Assembly: GCF_002846335.1 (NCBI RefSeq)
Contig: NZ_PJMQ01000001.1
Coordinates: forward strand, 372,001 to 436,000
DNA length: 64,000 nucleotides
Origin: Janthinobacterium sp. 61
GTDB taxonomy: Bacteria; Pseudomonadota; Gammaproteobacteria; Burkholderiales; Burkholderiaceae_D
Direction of reading: 5' to 3'
The translations under genes were made by a program, and so were the position numbers. Below the pieces are notes generated by a model, which was not told the origin of the DNA, made no database searches, and saw only the letters and a program-made list of their open reading frames with translations. Numbering within the stretch: position 1 is the first letter of the stretch; every line of letters starts with the position of its first letter. Below are positions 41,755-51,092 of this stretch, piece by piece.

Positions 41755-43467
41755 ATGAGTTTGCGCGATTTCAAGATAGGCACCCGGCTGGGGATAGGTT
41801 TTGGCAGCATCCTCGCCATCCTGGTGGTGGTGATCGTTTCGGCGAATGCACTGAATTATCGTAACAAGGCCCAGTTGCTCACGGGCCTGGAGCTGGCAAG
41901 CGAAAAAAATACGCAGGCGTCGTTGATGAAAAGCGCGATGCTGGAAACCGGTATCGCCATGCGCAATATCGGCCTGCAGGGCGATGTTGGCCTGATGCAG
42001 GTGGAGGAGGGCAAGGTGCGCGAGCAGCGCAAGCTGTACGACGGCGCACGCGCCAAGCTGTCCAGCCTGGGCCTGTCCGATGGCGAGAAGACGCTGCTGG
42101 CCAATATCGCCAAGGTCGACGGCGAAGTCGATGCCGCCTTCAAGGAGGCGATGGGGCAGGTGCTGGCGTTTAACAGCGAGGGCGCGGCCAAGGTGATTGC
42201 CACCCGCATCGACCCTTTGAACAAGACGACCCTGGCCGATATCAACAAGCTGCTCGCCTTGCAGCATGTGGCCCAGCAAAGCTTCATGGACGACTCGCTG
42301 ACGGCTGACGCGCGCCTGATGACGGTACTGTTCATCCTGGGTGGGGCGGCGGTGGCGATCGGCGCCTGGTGCGCCATCTTCATCACGCGCTCGATCACGG
42401 TGCCCTTGTCCGGTGCCCTGGCGGTGGCGCAGAAGGTGGCAGCGGGCGAGCTGACATCGCACGTGGTGGTCGAAGGCAAGGATGAAACGAGCGCGCTGCA
42501 GCAGGCGCTCAAGGACATGAACGAGAGCCTGGTACAGACGGTCAGCGACGTGCGCAATGGGACGGACACCATCACCGTGGCGTCGCGCGAGATCGCCAGC
42601 GGCAATGCGGACCTGTCGGCGCGCACGGAAACGCAGGCCAGTTCGCTCGAAGAAACGGCGTCGTCGATGGAAGAGCTGACGTCGACTGTGAAGCAGAACG
42701 CGGACAACGCGCGCCAGGCCAACCAGCTGGCCGTGTCGGCATCGTCGGTGGCGGAGCAGGGCGGCAAGGTGGTGGCGCAAGTGGTCGATACCATGGGTTC
42801 CATCAAGGACAGTTCGCGCAAGATTGTCGATATTATCGGCGTCATTGACGGCATTGCGTTCCAGACGAATATCCTGGCGCTGAATGCGGCCGTCGAGGCG
42901 GCGCGCGCAGGCGAGCAGGGACGTGGCTTTGCGGTGGTGGCATCCGAAGTGCGCAATCTTGCCCAAAGATCCGCTGGCGCAGCCAAAGAGATCAAGGGAC
43001 TGATCGGCGACTCGGTCGACAAGGTCGATGCCGGCAGCCGCCTGGTGGACGAGGCGGGGCAGACCATGGGTCTGATCGTCACGTCGATCCGGCAGGTGGC
43101 CGACATCATGGGCGAGATTACGGCGGCAACGCAGGAACAGAGCCATGGCATCGAGGAAGTGAACCAGGCCATCGCGCAGATGGACCAGATGACGCAGCAG
43201 AATGCGGCGCTGGTCGAGGAAGCGGCGGCCGCCGCCGAAAGCATGCAGGACCAGGCGCAGAAACTGGCCGACGCCGTCAGCATCTTCAAGCTGGGCGGCG
43301 AGAGCGCGGCGCAGGCGTCCATGCCGGCGCCCGTGAAGGCGGTGGCACGGCCGGCACCGAGTGTGGCGGCAAATACACGGCGGGTGGCAAAGGCGGCGCA
43401 GGCCGGCACGCCACCGCCTGCGAAAAAGCTGGCGGCGGCCGGCGGCGACGATTGGGAAGAGTTCTGA
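41755..43467 (+). CDS. Methyl-accepting chemotaxis protein
   Basis: 570 aa from the ATG at 41755, with TTGGAG just upstream. TM1 is about residues 12-32, a periplasmic four-helix-bundle sensor runs to about 188, and TM2 is about 190-212, followed by HAMP and a long MA domain with the conserved tip GIAFQTNILALNAAVEAARAGEQGRGFAVVASEVR. Methylation-helix glutamines and glutamates are present, for example ARTETQASSLEETASSMEEL. It ends DDWEEF, the xWxxF pentapeptide that tethers CheR and CheB. It sits between cheW and cheR, so it is the locus-encoded receptor; its ligand is unknown. Confidence 0.95.
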   Translation: MSLRDFKIGTRLGIGFGSILAILVVVIVSANALNYRNKAQLLTGLELASEKNTQASLMKSAMLETGIAMRNIGLQGDVGLMQVEEGKVREQRKLYDGARAKLSSLGLSDGEKTLLANIAKVDGEVDAAFKEAMGQVLAFNSEGAAKVIATRIDPLNKTTLADINKLLALQHVAQQSFMDDSLTADARLMTVLFILGGAAVAIGAWCAIFITRSITVPLSGALAVAQKVAAGELTSHVVVEGKDETSALQQALKDMNESLVQTVSDVRNGTDTITVASREIASGNADLSARTETQASSLEETASSMEELTSTVKQNADNARQANQLAVSASSVAEQGGKVVAQVVDTMGSIKDSSRKIVDIIGVIDGIAFQTNILALNAAVEAARAGEQGRGFAVVASEVRNLAQRSAGAAKEIKGLIGDSVDKVDAGSRLVDEAGQTMGLIVTSIRQVADIMGEITAATQEQSHGIEEVNQAIAQMDQMTQQNAALVEEAAAAAESMQDQAQKLADAVSIFKLGGESAAQASMPAPVKAVARPAPSVAANTRRVAKAAQAGTPPPAKKLAAAGGDDWEEF

Positions 43468-43537
43468 CGCCAACCCGGTCCCGCTAGTTATACTTGCAAA
43501 GGCATTGGTCAGAGTAGTCATAGAGAGGTAAAAACAA

Positions 43538-44410
43538 ATGCCGCAAACTAAAACGGATTCGGTCAAGGAATTTGATTTCACTGGCAAGGACTTCGAGCGG
43601 GTCCGCGCCATGATTTACAAGCGGGCCGGCATCGCGCTGGCCGACAGCAAGCAGGAGATGGTCTACAGCCGTCTGGCCAGGCGCCTGCGGGCGACCGGCA
43701 TCTCCTCGTTCGTCCGCTACCTGGACGACCTGGAAGCGGGCCGCATGGGCGACGAGTGGGAAGCGTTCACGAATGCGCTGACGACCAACCTGACGTCGTT
43801 TTTCCGCGAGGCGCATCACTTCCCGTTGCTGGCCGAGCATGTGAAAAAACTGAGCGGGCCGATCACCATCTGGTGTTCGGCCAGTTCCACCGGCGAGGAG
43901 CCATACTCGATCGCCATGACGGTGTGCGAGGCGTTCAATACGCTCACGCCGCCGGTCACCATCATCGCCACGGATATCGACACGAATGTGCTGGCCACGG
44001 CCGCCAATGGCGTCTACAACCTGGACCGGCTCGACAAGATGCCGGCCGACCGTGCGCGGCGCTTTTTCTTGCGCGGCAAGGGCGATCGCGAGGGGCAGGT
44101 GCGGGTGCGCCCGGAACTGCGCCAGATGATCACCTTCAAGCCGCTCAACCTGCTGGCCGACAGCTGGCCCCTGACGGGACAGTTCGACGTCATCTTCTGC
44201 CGTAACGTGATGATTTATTTTGACAAGGCGACGCAGCGCAAGATTCTGTCGCGCTTTGTGCCGTTGATGAAGTCCGATGCCCTGCTGTTTGCGGGCCACT
44301 CGGAGAATTTTCTGTACGTGTCGGATTCATTGAAGCTGCGCGGTAAAACAGTCTATGAGCTCGACCAGCCGCGGGGCGCCGCACCCAAGGCATCGTCGCA
44401 TCGTACATGA
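43538..44410 (+). CDS. cheR: Chemotaxis protein methyltransferase CheR
   Basis: 290 aa. The N-terminal helical CheR_N domain (RVRAMIYKRAGIAL...SRLARRLRATGISSF) precedes the SAM-dependent methyltransferase with motif SASSTGEEPYSIAM about residue 115, and DVIFCRNVMIYFDKATQRKIL about 225. It methylates receptor glutamates during adaptation. It is expected to bind the DWEEF tail of the MCP just upstream. cheD starts 9 bases later. Confidence 0.97.
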   Translation: MPQTKTDSVKEFDFTGKDFERVRAMIYKRAGIALADSKQEMVYSRLARRLRATGISSFVRYLDDLEAGRMGDEWEAFTNALTTNLTSFFREAHHFPLLAEHVKKLSGPITIWCSASSTGEEPYSIAMTVCEAFNTLTPPVTIIATDIDTNVLATAANGVYNLDRLDKMPADRARRFFLRGKGDREGQVRVRPELRQMITFKPLNLLADSWPLTGQFDVIFCRNVMIYFDKATQRKILSRFVPLMKSDALLFAGHSENFLYVSDSLKLRGKTVYELDQPRGAAPKASSHRT

Positions 44411-44419
44411 GAGTGAAAT

Positions 44420-45028
44420 ATGAGCCTGGAATCCAAAGAGCAATTTGCCACTAACGTCTATTACGACAGGACGTTCAATTGTGACGCCGCCAAGATCTTG
44501 CCTGGTGAGTATTACTTTACCAACAAGGACATGCTGATCGTCACCGTGCTCGGCTCCTGCGTCTCGGCCTGCATCCGCGATCGTGTCACCGGTCTGGGCG
44601 GCATGAACCATTTCATGCTGCCCGACGGCGGCAGCGATCCGAATAGCCCGATTTCAGCGTCGATGCGCTATGGCACCTACGCCATGGAGATATTGATCAA
44701 CGATCTGCTGAAGGCCGGTGCGCGGCGCGAGAACATGGAAGCGAAAGTATTTGGCGGCGGCGCCGTGCTGCGCGGCTTCACGGCGATTAACGTCGGCGAA
44801 CGCAATGCGGCCTTCGTCATCAATTACCTGAAGGCGGAAAAGATGCGCGTGGTGGCCGAGGACTTGAATGATATCCACCCGCGCAAGGTGTATTTTTTCC
44901 CTCGCAGCGGCAAGGTGCTGGTGAAAAAGCTGATGCAGACGCATAACGATACCTTGGTGCGCCGCGAGCTCGATTACGCAAGCCGTCTCAAGGTTGCGCC
45001 CGTGGGTGGCGAGATCGAGCTGTTCTAG
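44420..45028 (+). CDS. cheD: Chemoreceptor glutamine deamidase CheD
   Basis: 202 aa. The CheD core has [29 protein letters not shown], with the catalytic Cys in GSCVSAC and His in GMNHFMLP, and [12 protein letters not shown]. It deamidates specific receptor glutamines to create methylation sites. It ends GGEIELF, nearly identical in protein and DNA to the end of the CheZ-like gene at 38327. The gene follows cheR after 9 bases and is separated from cheB by 166 bases holding a structured element. Confidence 0.95.
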   Translation: MSLESKEQFATNVYYDRTFNCDAAKILPGEYYFTNKDMLIVTVLGSCVSACIRDRVTGLGGMNHFMLPDGGSDPNSPISASMRYGTYAMEILINDLLKAGARRENMEAKVFGGGAVLRGFTAINVGERNAAFVINYLKAEKMRVVAEDLNDIHPRKVYFFPRSGKVLVKKLMQTHNDTLVRRELDYASRLKVAPVGGEIELF

Positions 45029-45194
45029 TATCACCAGGCCCAACCTGCTGCGCGTCGTGCTTTGCGGCCTGCGATGCTCACCGTGCTTCAGCACGGTTGC
45101 GCTTCTTGGCCACAAATCACTGCCGCTCGCTACGGTTTTGTCTGGCGTTTTTACCGATTAAGAATAAGGGCCGCAAGGTCTGGAAGGGTATTGT
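45029..45194. other. Structured cheD-cheB spacer
   Basis: 166 bases inside an otherwise compact operon. It contains a perfect hairpin, ACCGTGCT (45080-45087), 2 bases, AGCACGGT (45090-45097), and a downstream block rich in GCCGCTCGCTACGG-like sequence. It has the look of an intergenic repeat element found in other Burkholderiales, but that is a recollection and could not be checked here. Confidence 0.4.
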
Positions 45195-46265
45195 ATGAAG
45201 ATCAAAGTATTGATCGTGGATGATTCGGCGCTGATCCGCAGCGTCATGACGGAAATCGTGAATAGCCAGCCCGACATGGAAGTGGTGGGGGCGGCGCCCG
45301 ATCCGCTGGTGGCGCGCGAGATGATCAAGCAGACCAACCCCGATGTGCTGACCCTGGACGTCGAGATGCCGAAGATGGATGGCCTCGATTTCCTGGAAAA
45401 ACTCATGCGTTTGCGTCCGATGCCGGTGCTGATGGTGTCGTCGCTGACCGAGCGCGGTTCGGAAATCACCATGCGCGCGCTGGAGCTGGGCGCTGTCGAT
45501 TTTGTCACCAAGCCAAAGATTTCCATCCAGAGCGGCATGCGCGAGTACACCGACATGATTGCCGACAAGATCCGCGCCGCCGCGAAGGCGCGCATCCGCG
45601 CGCGCACCCTGCCGTCGGCCGGCGACAGGGTCGCCGCACCGTTGCCTGCGCTGCGCAGCCCCTTGACGTCGAGCGAAAAGCTGATCATCGTGGGTGCCTC
45701 CACGGGCGGTACGGAAGCGATCCGCGAATTCCTCATGCAGATGCCGTCCGATTGCCCCGGCATCCTGATCACGCAGCACATGCCGGAAGGCTTTACGCGT
45801 TCGTTTGCGCGCCGCCTCGATTCGCTGTGCAAGATCTCGGTGCAGGAAGCTGCAGGCGGCGAACGCGTGCTGCCCGGCCACGCCTACATCGCGCCCGGTC
45901 ATTCGCACCTGACCTTGACGCGTAGTGGCGCCAATTACATGACCAAGATCGACCAGGGTGAACCGGTCAACCGTCACCGCCCCTCGGTCGATGTGCTGTT
46001 CCGTTCGGCCGCGCAATCGGCCGGCAAAAATGCCGTCGGCGTGATCCTGACCGGCATGGGCAAGGATGGCGCACAAGGCATGTTGGAGATGAAGGCCGCA
46101 GGAGCGTATAATTTTGCGCAGGATGAAGCCAGTTGCGTGGTGTTCGGCATGCCGCGCGAGGCGATCGCCATCGGTGCTACGCATGAGGTCGGCGCTCTGA
46201 CGGCGCTGCCCGGCATGGTGCTGGGACACCTGGCTGCGCATGGCATGCGTGCTTTGCGCGTGTAA
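45195..46265 (+). CDS. cheB: Chemotaxis response regulator protein-glutamate methylesterase CheB
   Basis: 356 aa. Receiver domain with Asp10/Asp11-type acidic pair in IVDDSALIR and phospho-acceptor Asp55 in [13 protein letters not shown]. The C-terminal methylesterase has the catalytic Ser169 in [15 protein letters not shown], His in [10 protein letters not shown] and Asp in [10 protein letters not shown]. Phosphorylated by CheA, it removes methyl groups from receptors and deamidates glutamines. Together with CheR and CheD it completes the adaptation set. It lies 147 bases before the second cheY. Confidence 0.97.
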   Translation: MKIKVLIVDDSALIRSVMTEIVNSQPDMEVVGAAPDPLVAREMIKQTNPDVLTLDVEMPKMDGLDFLEKLMRLRPMPVLMVSSLTERGSEITMRALELGAVDFVTKPKISIQSGMREYTDMIADKIRAAAKARIRARTLPSAGDRVAAPLPALRSPLTSSEKLIIVGASTGGTEAIREFLMQMPSDCPGILITQHMPEGFTRSFARRLDSLCKISVQEAAGGERVLPGHAYIAPGHSHLTLTRSGANYMTKIDQGEPVNRHRPSVDVLFRSAAQSAGKNAVGVILTGMGKDGAQGMLEMKAAGAYNFAQDEASCVVFGMPREAIAIGATHEVGALTALPGMVLGHLAAHGMRALRV

Positions 46266-46412
46266 GCCACGTTTTATATGATCTGGGGCAAGTTTGTTCG
46301 CCTAAAAGCAACGAAAATGCTATCCTACAGCTTGCTGCCGTAGTGTCGACCATAATGTCGGCATTCATGTCGATATTATTAACAAACCGCTACAGAAACA
46401 ACGGAGTTATTC

Positions 46413-46811
46413 ATGGCTGATCCAAAGATGAAATTTTTAGTCGTTGACGATTTTTCGACGATGCGCCGCATTGTCCGGAATCTGTTGAAGGAACTGGGTT
46501 ATGCCAACGTCGATGAGGCGGAAGACGGCGTGATGGGCCTGGCCAAGCTGCGCGCGGAATCCTACGATTTCGTCGTCTCGGACTGGAACATGCCTAACAT
46601 GGACGGCCTGACGATGCTGCAGCATATCCGCGCCGATCCCGCACTGGCCAAGTTGCCCGTGCTGATGGTGACCGCCGAGGCGAAAAAAGAGAACATCATC
46701 GCCGCCGCGCAAGCTGGCGCCAGCGGTTATGTTGTCAAGCCGTTCACGGCCGCGACCCTCGATGAAAAGCTGAACAAGATTTTCGAGAAGCTGGAAAAAG
46801 CCGGCGCCTGA
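46413..46811 (+). CDS. cheY: Chemotaxis response regulator CheY (second, canonical copy)
   Basis: 132 aa. It keeps enteric CheY numbering throughout: Asp12/Asp13 in [11 protein letters not shown], phospho-acceptor Asp57 in [13 protein letters not shown], Thr87 in [11 protein letters not shown], Tyr106 and Lys109 in GYVVKPF. It is therefore the likely motor-binding regulator that acts on FliM to cause clockwise rotation. In many gamma- and betaproteobacteria cheZ and flhBA follow at this place; here a perfect bidirectional terminator and an unrelated SDR gene follow. Confidence 0.97.
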   Translation: MADPKMKFLVVDDFSTMRRIVRNLLKELGYANVDEAEDGVMGLAKLRAESYDFVVSDWNMPNMDGLTMLQHIRADPALAKLPVLMVTAEAKKENIIAAAQAGASGYVVKPFTAATLDEKLNKIFEKLEKAGA

Positions 46812-46832
46812 TCACGGTTTGAACCGCTTCAG

Positions 46833-46870
46833 AAAAAACGCTGCCAGTGCGAACTGGCAGCGTTTTTTTT
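46833..46870. terminator. Perfect bidirectional terminator after cheY
   Basis: A 16-bp perfect stem (46833-46848 with 46853-46868), a GCGA loop and flanking A6/T8 runs. It ends the motility locus and the convergent SDR gene. Confidence 0.96.
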
Positions 46871-46887
46871 CGTCGGCCTGCACCTGC

Positions 46888-47640
46888 TTACACCAGGCCG
46901 CCGTTGGCGCGCAGGGTCTGGCCATTGACCCAGCGGCCGTCGGGGCCAGCCAGGAAGGCGACGGCGGCGGCGATGTCGTCCGGCGTGCCCAGGCGTTCCA
47001 GGGGGGCCATCTTGCTCATGCGCTGTATCGCTTCTGTCGTCTTGCCGTTCAAGAACAGGGCCGTGGCCGTGGGGCCGGGGGCGATGGCATTGACGGTGAT
47101 GTTCTTGCCGCGCAATTCCTTGGCGAAGATGGTCGTCATCGTCTCGATGGCGGCCTTGCTGGCGCCGTAGATAGCATAGCCGGGCAGGGCCAGGCCAATC
47201 ACGCTGCTCGAGAAGTTGATGACGCTGCCGCCCTGGCGCAAGCGCGTCGCCGCCCGGCGCATGGTGTTGAAGCTGCCCTTGACGTTGATGGCGAACAGGG
47301 TGTCGAAGGTGGCGTCATCCGTGTCTGCCAGGGCAGGCAGCGCGGGTGGCATGATGCCGGCGTTGTTGACCAGCACGTCAACGCCGCCGAAGGCCGCTTC
47401 AGCCGCAGCGAACAGCGCCTGCACCTCGTGCGCATTGGCCACGTTGGCCTTGACCGCGATGGCGCTGCCGCCGTCGGCGAGAATGGTTGCCACCAGCTCG
47501 TCTGCCGCCTCCTTGCCGCTCGCGTAATTGACGACGACCTGCATGCCGTCGCGCGCCAGGCGGCGGGCGATGGCCGCGCCGATGCCGCGCGAGGCGCCCG
47601 TGATGATGGCGACCTTGGCCGGGGTGGATGCTGTATTCAT
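46888..47640 (-). CDS. SDR family oxidoreductase
   Basis: 250 aa. Classical short-chain dehydrogenase: NAD(P)-binding TGASRGIGAAIARRLA about residues 15-28, NNAG about 90, Ser in INFSSSVIG and YGASKAA with the catalytic Tyr and Lys about 155-159. RDGMQVVVNYASGKEAADELV after strand 2 suggests NADPH preference as in 3-oxoacyl-ACP-reductase-like enzymes. Its substrate is not determinable. It is convergent with cheY across a perfect terminator, so it is functionally separate from chemotaxis. Confidence 0.88.
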   Translation of the reverse strand: MNTASTPAKVAIITGASRGIGAAIARRLARDGMQVVVNYASGKEAADELVATILADGGSAIAVKANVANAHEVQALFAAAEAAFGGVDVLVNNAGIMPPALPALADTDDATFDTLFAINVKGSFNTMRRAATRLRQGGSVINFSSSVIGLALPGYAIYGASKAAIETMTTIFAKELRGKNITVNAIAPGPTATALFLNGKTTEAIQRMSKMAPLERLGTPDDIAAAVAFLAGPDGRWVNGQTLRANGGLV

Positions 47641-47933
47641 GGTGTTTCTCCTGTCGTGGTGGCAAGCCTGTGGAATGTCGTTGCGAGCCCGTATGGCGAT
47701 TGTGATCTTTATTGTTGCGTGGATAAAGATGGCTGGAATAGTTTAAGTGTGCAATCCAGATTAACAATCCTGTTCAATCCGCTGCGCTGCCGGTCTGGCA
47801 AATGGGGTCACGCAGCCAGTTGCGGTATGGAATGAAATATTTCTGAAAGTTAACTTTACACGTCAACTAAAGTGGCTCATGATCGCAGCACTATTCCACC
47901 TCTGTCCCCGCCCCCGACAAGAAGGAGCGCAAT

Positions 47934-48398
47934 ATGCGCCGAGCACCCGTATTATTCTTTGCCCTGAGCACGGCCTTGCTGGCTGCTTGCGGCGTGAGCC
48001 TTGAACAAACCAGCGTCGCACCGGCCATCGTCGAGGCGCAGCCCGGCGATGTCCAGGAGCCGGCCACGCAATCGCCTGCCGAAGGCGATGGCCGGCATGC
48101 CTATCTGCACCGCCTGGGCGGCCACGATTACGTCAGCCTGAGCCAGTATGGCCCGCAGGGCGGCTTGCCGATCCTCACGGGGGCGCAGCGCGGTGCGCAC
48201 GCCATCCGCCTGCTGGCGGCCGATCCGGCCCAGGCCAGGGCCATCCTGCGCAGCCTGAGGTTGCCTGCGAACCAGCGCAAGCTATGGTCGGGAGAGGAAA
48301 TCGTGCTCGATGCGGCCAGTTATGACATGCTGCAGGCGGCACGCGGCCACAACAAGCCGCTGTTTGCCGAGCTCAAGCTGGTAGGGATGGAGAAGTAA
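47934..48398 (+). CDS. Small lipoprotein of unknown function
   Basis: 154 aa. The N-terminus is a lipoprotein signal with lipobox LAAC (Cys about residue 19) followed by GVSLEQT. The mature part is Ala/Gln-rich and includes RLGGHDYVSLSQYGPQGGLPILTG. I recognise no family. The leader contains a short AT-rich tract just before it (near 47845-47875). The following hairpin works as a terminator for the opposite strand. Confidence 0.65.
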   Translation: MRRAPVLFFALSTALLAACGVSLEQTSVAPAIVEAQPGDVQEPATQSPAEGDGRHAYLHRLGGHDYVSLSQYGPQGGLPILTGAQRGAHAIRLLAADPAQARAILRSLRLPANQRKLWSGEEIVLDAASYDMLQAARGHNKPLFAELKLVGMEK

Positions 48399-48426
48399 GA
48401 AAAAGAAACGGGGCCGAACGGCCCCG
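48399..48426 (-). terminator. Terminator of the panC transcript
   Basis: On the minus strand a perfect 7-bp GC stem (48409-48415 with 48420-48426) and a 4-base loop are followed by TTTCTTTTTC. It is 12 bases downstream of the panC stop and overlaps the end of the convergent lipoprotein gene region. Confidence 0.75.
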
Positions 48427-48438
48427 CTGTGACTGCGC

Positions 48439-49290
<852 letters not shown>

Positions 49291-49332
49291 CTAAAACCCC
49301 GTTGTACGGTGGTCAGTGACAAAGGGAAGGGA

Positions 49333-50268
49333 TCAGGCGGGCGAATACGCCAGCCGGACGTAGATGGGGGCAAACGGTTCTGCCTGCGTGATTTCGATCA
49401 GGGTTTCCTTGGCCAGTTCCAGCAGGGCCACGAAGTTGACCACCACCACGGGCACGCCGCCGGCAATGTCGAACAGCTCGCTGAACTCGACGAAGCGCGA
49501 CGATTGCAAATGGCGCAGGATGCTCGACATGTGCTCGCGCACGGACAGTTCCTGGCGGCTGATGCGGTGGTGCTGGGTCAGCTTGGCGCGTTTCAGCACA
49601 TCGAGCCACGCCTGCTGCAAGTCCACCGGTTCCACGTCGGGCCAGGTGGGCGTCAGGCTTTGCTCGATGAAAATCTGCGTGCGCACGAAATCGCGCTCGA
49701 ACTGGGGAATGGCGTTCAGGTCGTAGGCGGCCAGCTTGATCTGCTCGTACTCGAGCAGGCGGCGCACCAGTTCAGCCCGTGGGTCGCCGCCATCTTCCTC
49801 GACGTCGCTCTTGCGCGATGGCAAGAGCATGCGCGACTTGATCTCGATCAACATGGCGGCCATCAGCAGGTATTCGGCGGCCAGTTCCAGGTTGCGCACG
49901 CGGATCTGGTCCACATATTTCAGATATTGCAGGGTCACCTGCGCCATCGGAATATCGAGAATATTGAAGTTTTGCTTGCGGATCAGGTAGAGCAGCAAGT
50001 CGAGCGGGCCTTCGAAGGCTTCGAGGAAGATTTCCAGCGCGTCCGGCGGAATGTACAAATCCGTCGGCATGCGCAGCATGGGCTCGCCATACAGGCGGGC
50101 GATGCCCAGGGGATCGGCGGCGGGCGCCGCATCCGTCACCGCTGTTGCAGAAGTTGCAGGGTCGCCGCCGCCGCCATCGCCGCCAGCGACGGTTTCGGGC
50201 AACTCGATGACTGCGCCTGCACCGGAGGCGTCGGCTTCCGGCGTGACTGCAGACTCTTCAGGCAACAT
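49333..50268 (-). CDS. scpA: Segregation and condensation protein A
   Basis: 311 aa. The kleisin-like core is typical: IFLEAFEGPLDLLLYLIRKQNFNILDIPMAQVTLQYLKYV, then LAAEYLLMAAMLIEIKSRMLLP and the C-terminal winged-helix region. An N-terminal extension of about 60 Ala/Asp-rich residues precedes the core. ScpA bridges SMC heads together with ScpB during chromosome condensation. scpB is not in the window. It is flanked by the DUF3460 gene (upstream, 17 bases) and panC, the usual betaproteobacterial cluster. Confidence 0.94.
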   Translation of the reverse strand: MLPEESAVTPEADASGAGAVIELPETVAGGDGGGGDPATSATAVTDAAPAADPLGIARLYGEPMLRMPTDLYIPPDALEIFLEAFEGPLDLLLYLIRKQNFNILDIPMAQVTLQYLKYVDQIRVRNLELAAEYLLMAAMLIEIKSRMLLPSRKSDVEEDGGDPRAELVRRLLEYEQIKLAAYDLNAIPQFERDFVRTQIFIEQSLTPTWPDVEPVDLQQAWLDVLKRAKLTQHHRISRQELSVREHMSSILRHLQSSRFVEFSELFDIAGGVPVVVVNFVALLELAKETLIEITQAEPFAPIYVRLAYSPA

Positions 50269-50285
50269 CGTGCCGGGTCCAGGTC

Positions 50286-50495
50286 TTAGTTCTTGTTCTG
50301 GTAAACGTAAGCCTGTTGCTTGACGGCCGATGCCAGCTGGCGTTCCTGCTCATCGATGCTGACGGCCGGCTTGTCCCACAGCAGGGCGCGGCCCGCTTGC
50401 TGGCCCGCTTCCATGCCAGGATTCTTGGCCTTCAGTTCGGCGATGAACAAGGTGTGGTCGGATACGTAGTTGTTGTGTTTTGCAGGCAGTTTCAT
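50286..50495 (-). CDS. DUF3460 family small protein
   Basis: 69 aa from the ATG at 50495, chosen because AGAAGAG precedes it and the family begins near MKLPAKHNNYVSDHTLFI. Residues LKAKNPGMEAGQQAGRALLWDKP and the C-terminal tail QQAYVYQ fit DUF3460, a small cytoplasmic betaproteobacterial family of unknown function. It lies directly upstream of scpA in the same transcript direction. Confidence 0.82.
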   Translation of the reverse strand: MKLPAKHNNYVSDHTLFIAELKAKNPGMEAGQQAGRALLWDKPAVSIDEQERQLASAVKQQAYVYQNKN

Positions 50496-50603
50496 ATTCT
50501 CTTCTGAGTGTCTTATAAGTAAGGTCAGCCGGCCGTATTTTACCGCGCCATGTCGCTTGGCGGGTTGTTGTATCGGCAAGTCCGGGGGCGAAATTGCTAA
50601 AAA

Positions 50604-51083
50604 TCAATAACGCAACAAACGCCGCATCACCATCGGCGCCGGTTCGGCGGGGTTGGCGTGCGAATATTCCAGTTCTTCGGCCAGTTCGAATTCAAAGGCC
50701 GCATAAAAATCGATGAGTTTGCGCTGGTCGCGTCGCACGGCGAGGCGCAATTCCTCGGCCTGGCACGACAGGCCGTGATGAATGATGGCTTCCAGCAAGT
50801 GCTGCGAGACATGGCTGCCCCGGTAAGCGGGCAGCACGCCCATGCGTGAAATCTTCCAGATGGCGGGGTCGCTGTCGAGCGGCATCCAGCGCAGCGAGCC
50901 GGCTGGAATGTCGTCGATCAGCAACACAAAGCCGCCGCCGTGGCGCAGTTGCTCTTCCACCTGCCGTGCCGTCTCGTGGTGTCCACTGGACGAGGCCGCC
51001 ACCTTGCCGGCCCACGCAGCGCGGGTCAGCTCGGCCATCAGTTGTGCATCGGCATTTGTTGCTTCGCGCACCACGATATTCAT
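50604..51083 (-). CDS. GNAT family N-acetyltransferase
   Basis: 159 aa from the ATG at 51083, which has better spacing to TAAGGA than the ATG at 51086. Acetyl-CoA binding is indicated by ISRMGVLPAYRGSHVSQHLLEAIIHHG (about residues 80-106), the R-x-x-G-x-A-like loop of GNAT enzymes, preceded by strands GGFVLLIDDIPAGSLRWMP. The acetyl acceptor is unknown. It starts 9 bases after the metG stop and may be cotranscribed with it. Confidence 0.86.
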   Translation of the reverse strand: MNIVVREATNADAQLMAELTRAAWAGKVAASSSGHHETARQVEEQLRHGGGFVLLIDDIPAGSLRWMPLDSDPAIWKISRMGVLPAYRGSHVSQHLLEAIIHHGLSCQAEELRLAVRRDQRKLIDFYAAFEFELAEELEYSHANPAEPAPMVMRRLLRY

Positions 51084-51092
51084 CATTGGTCC

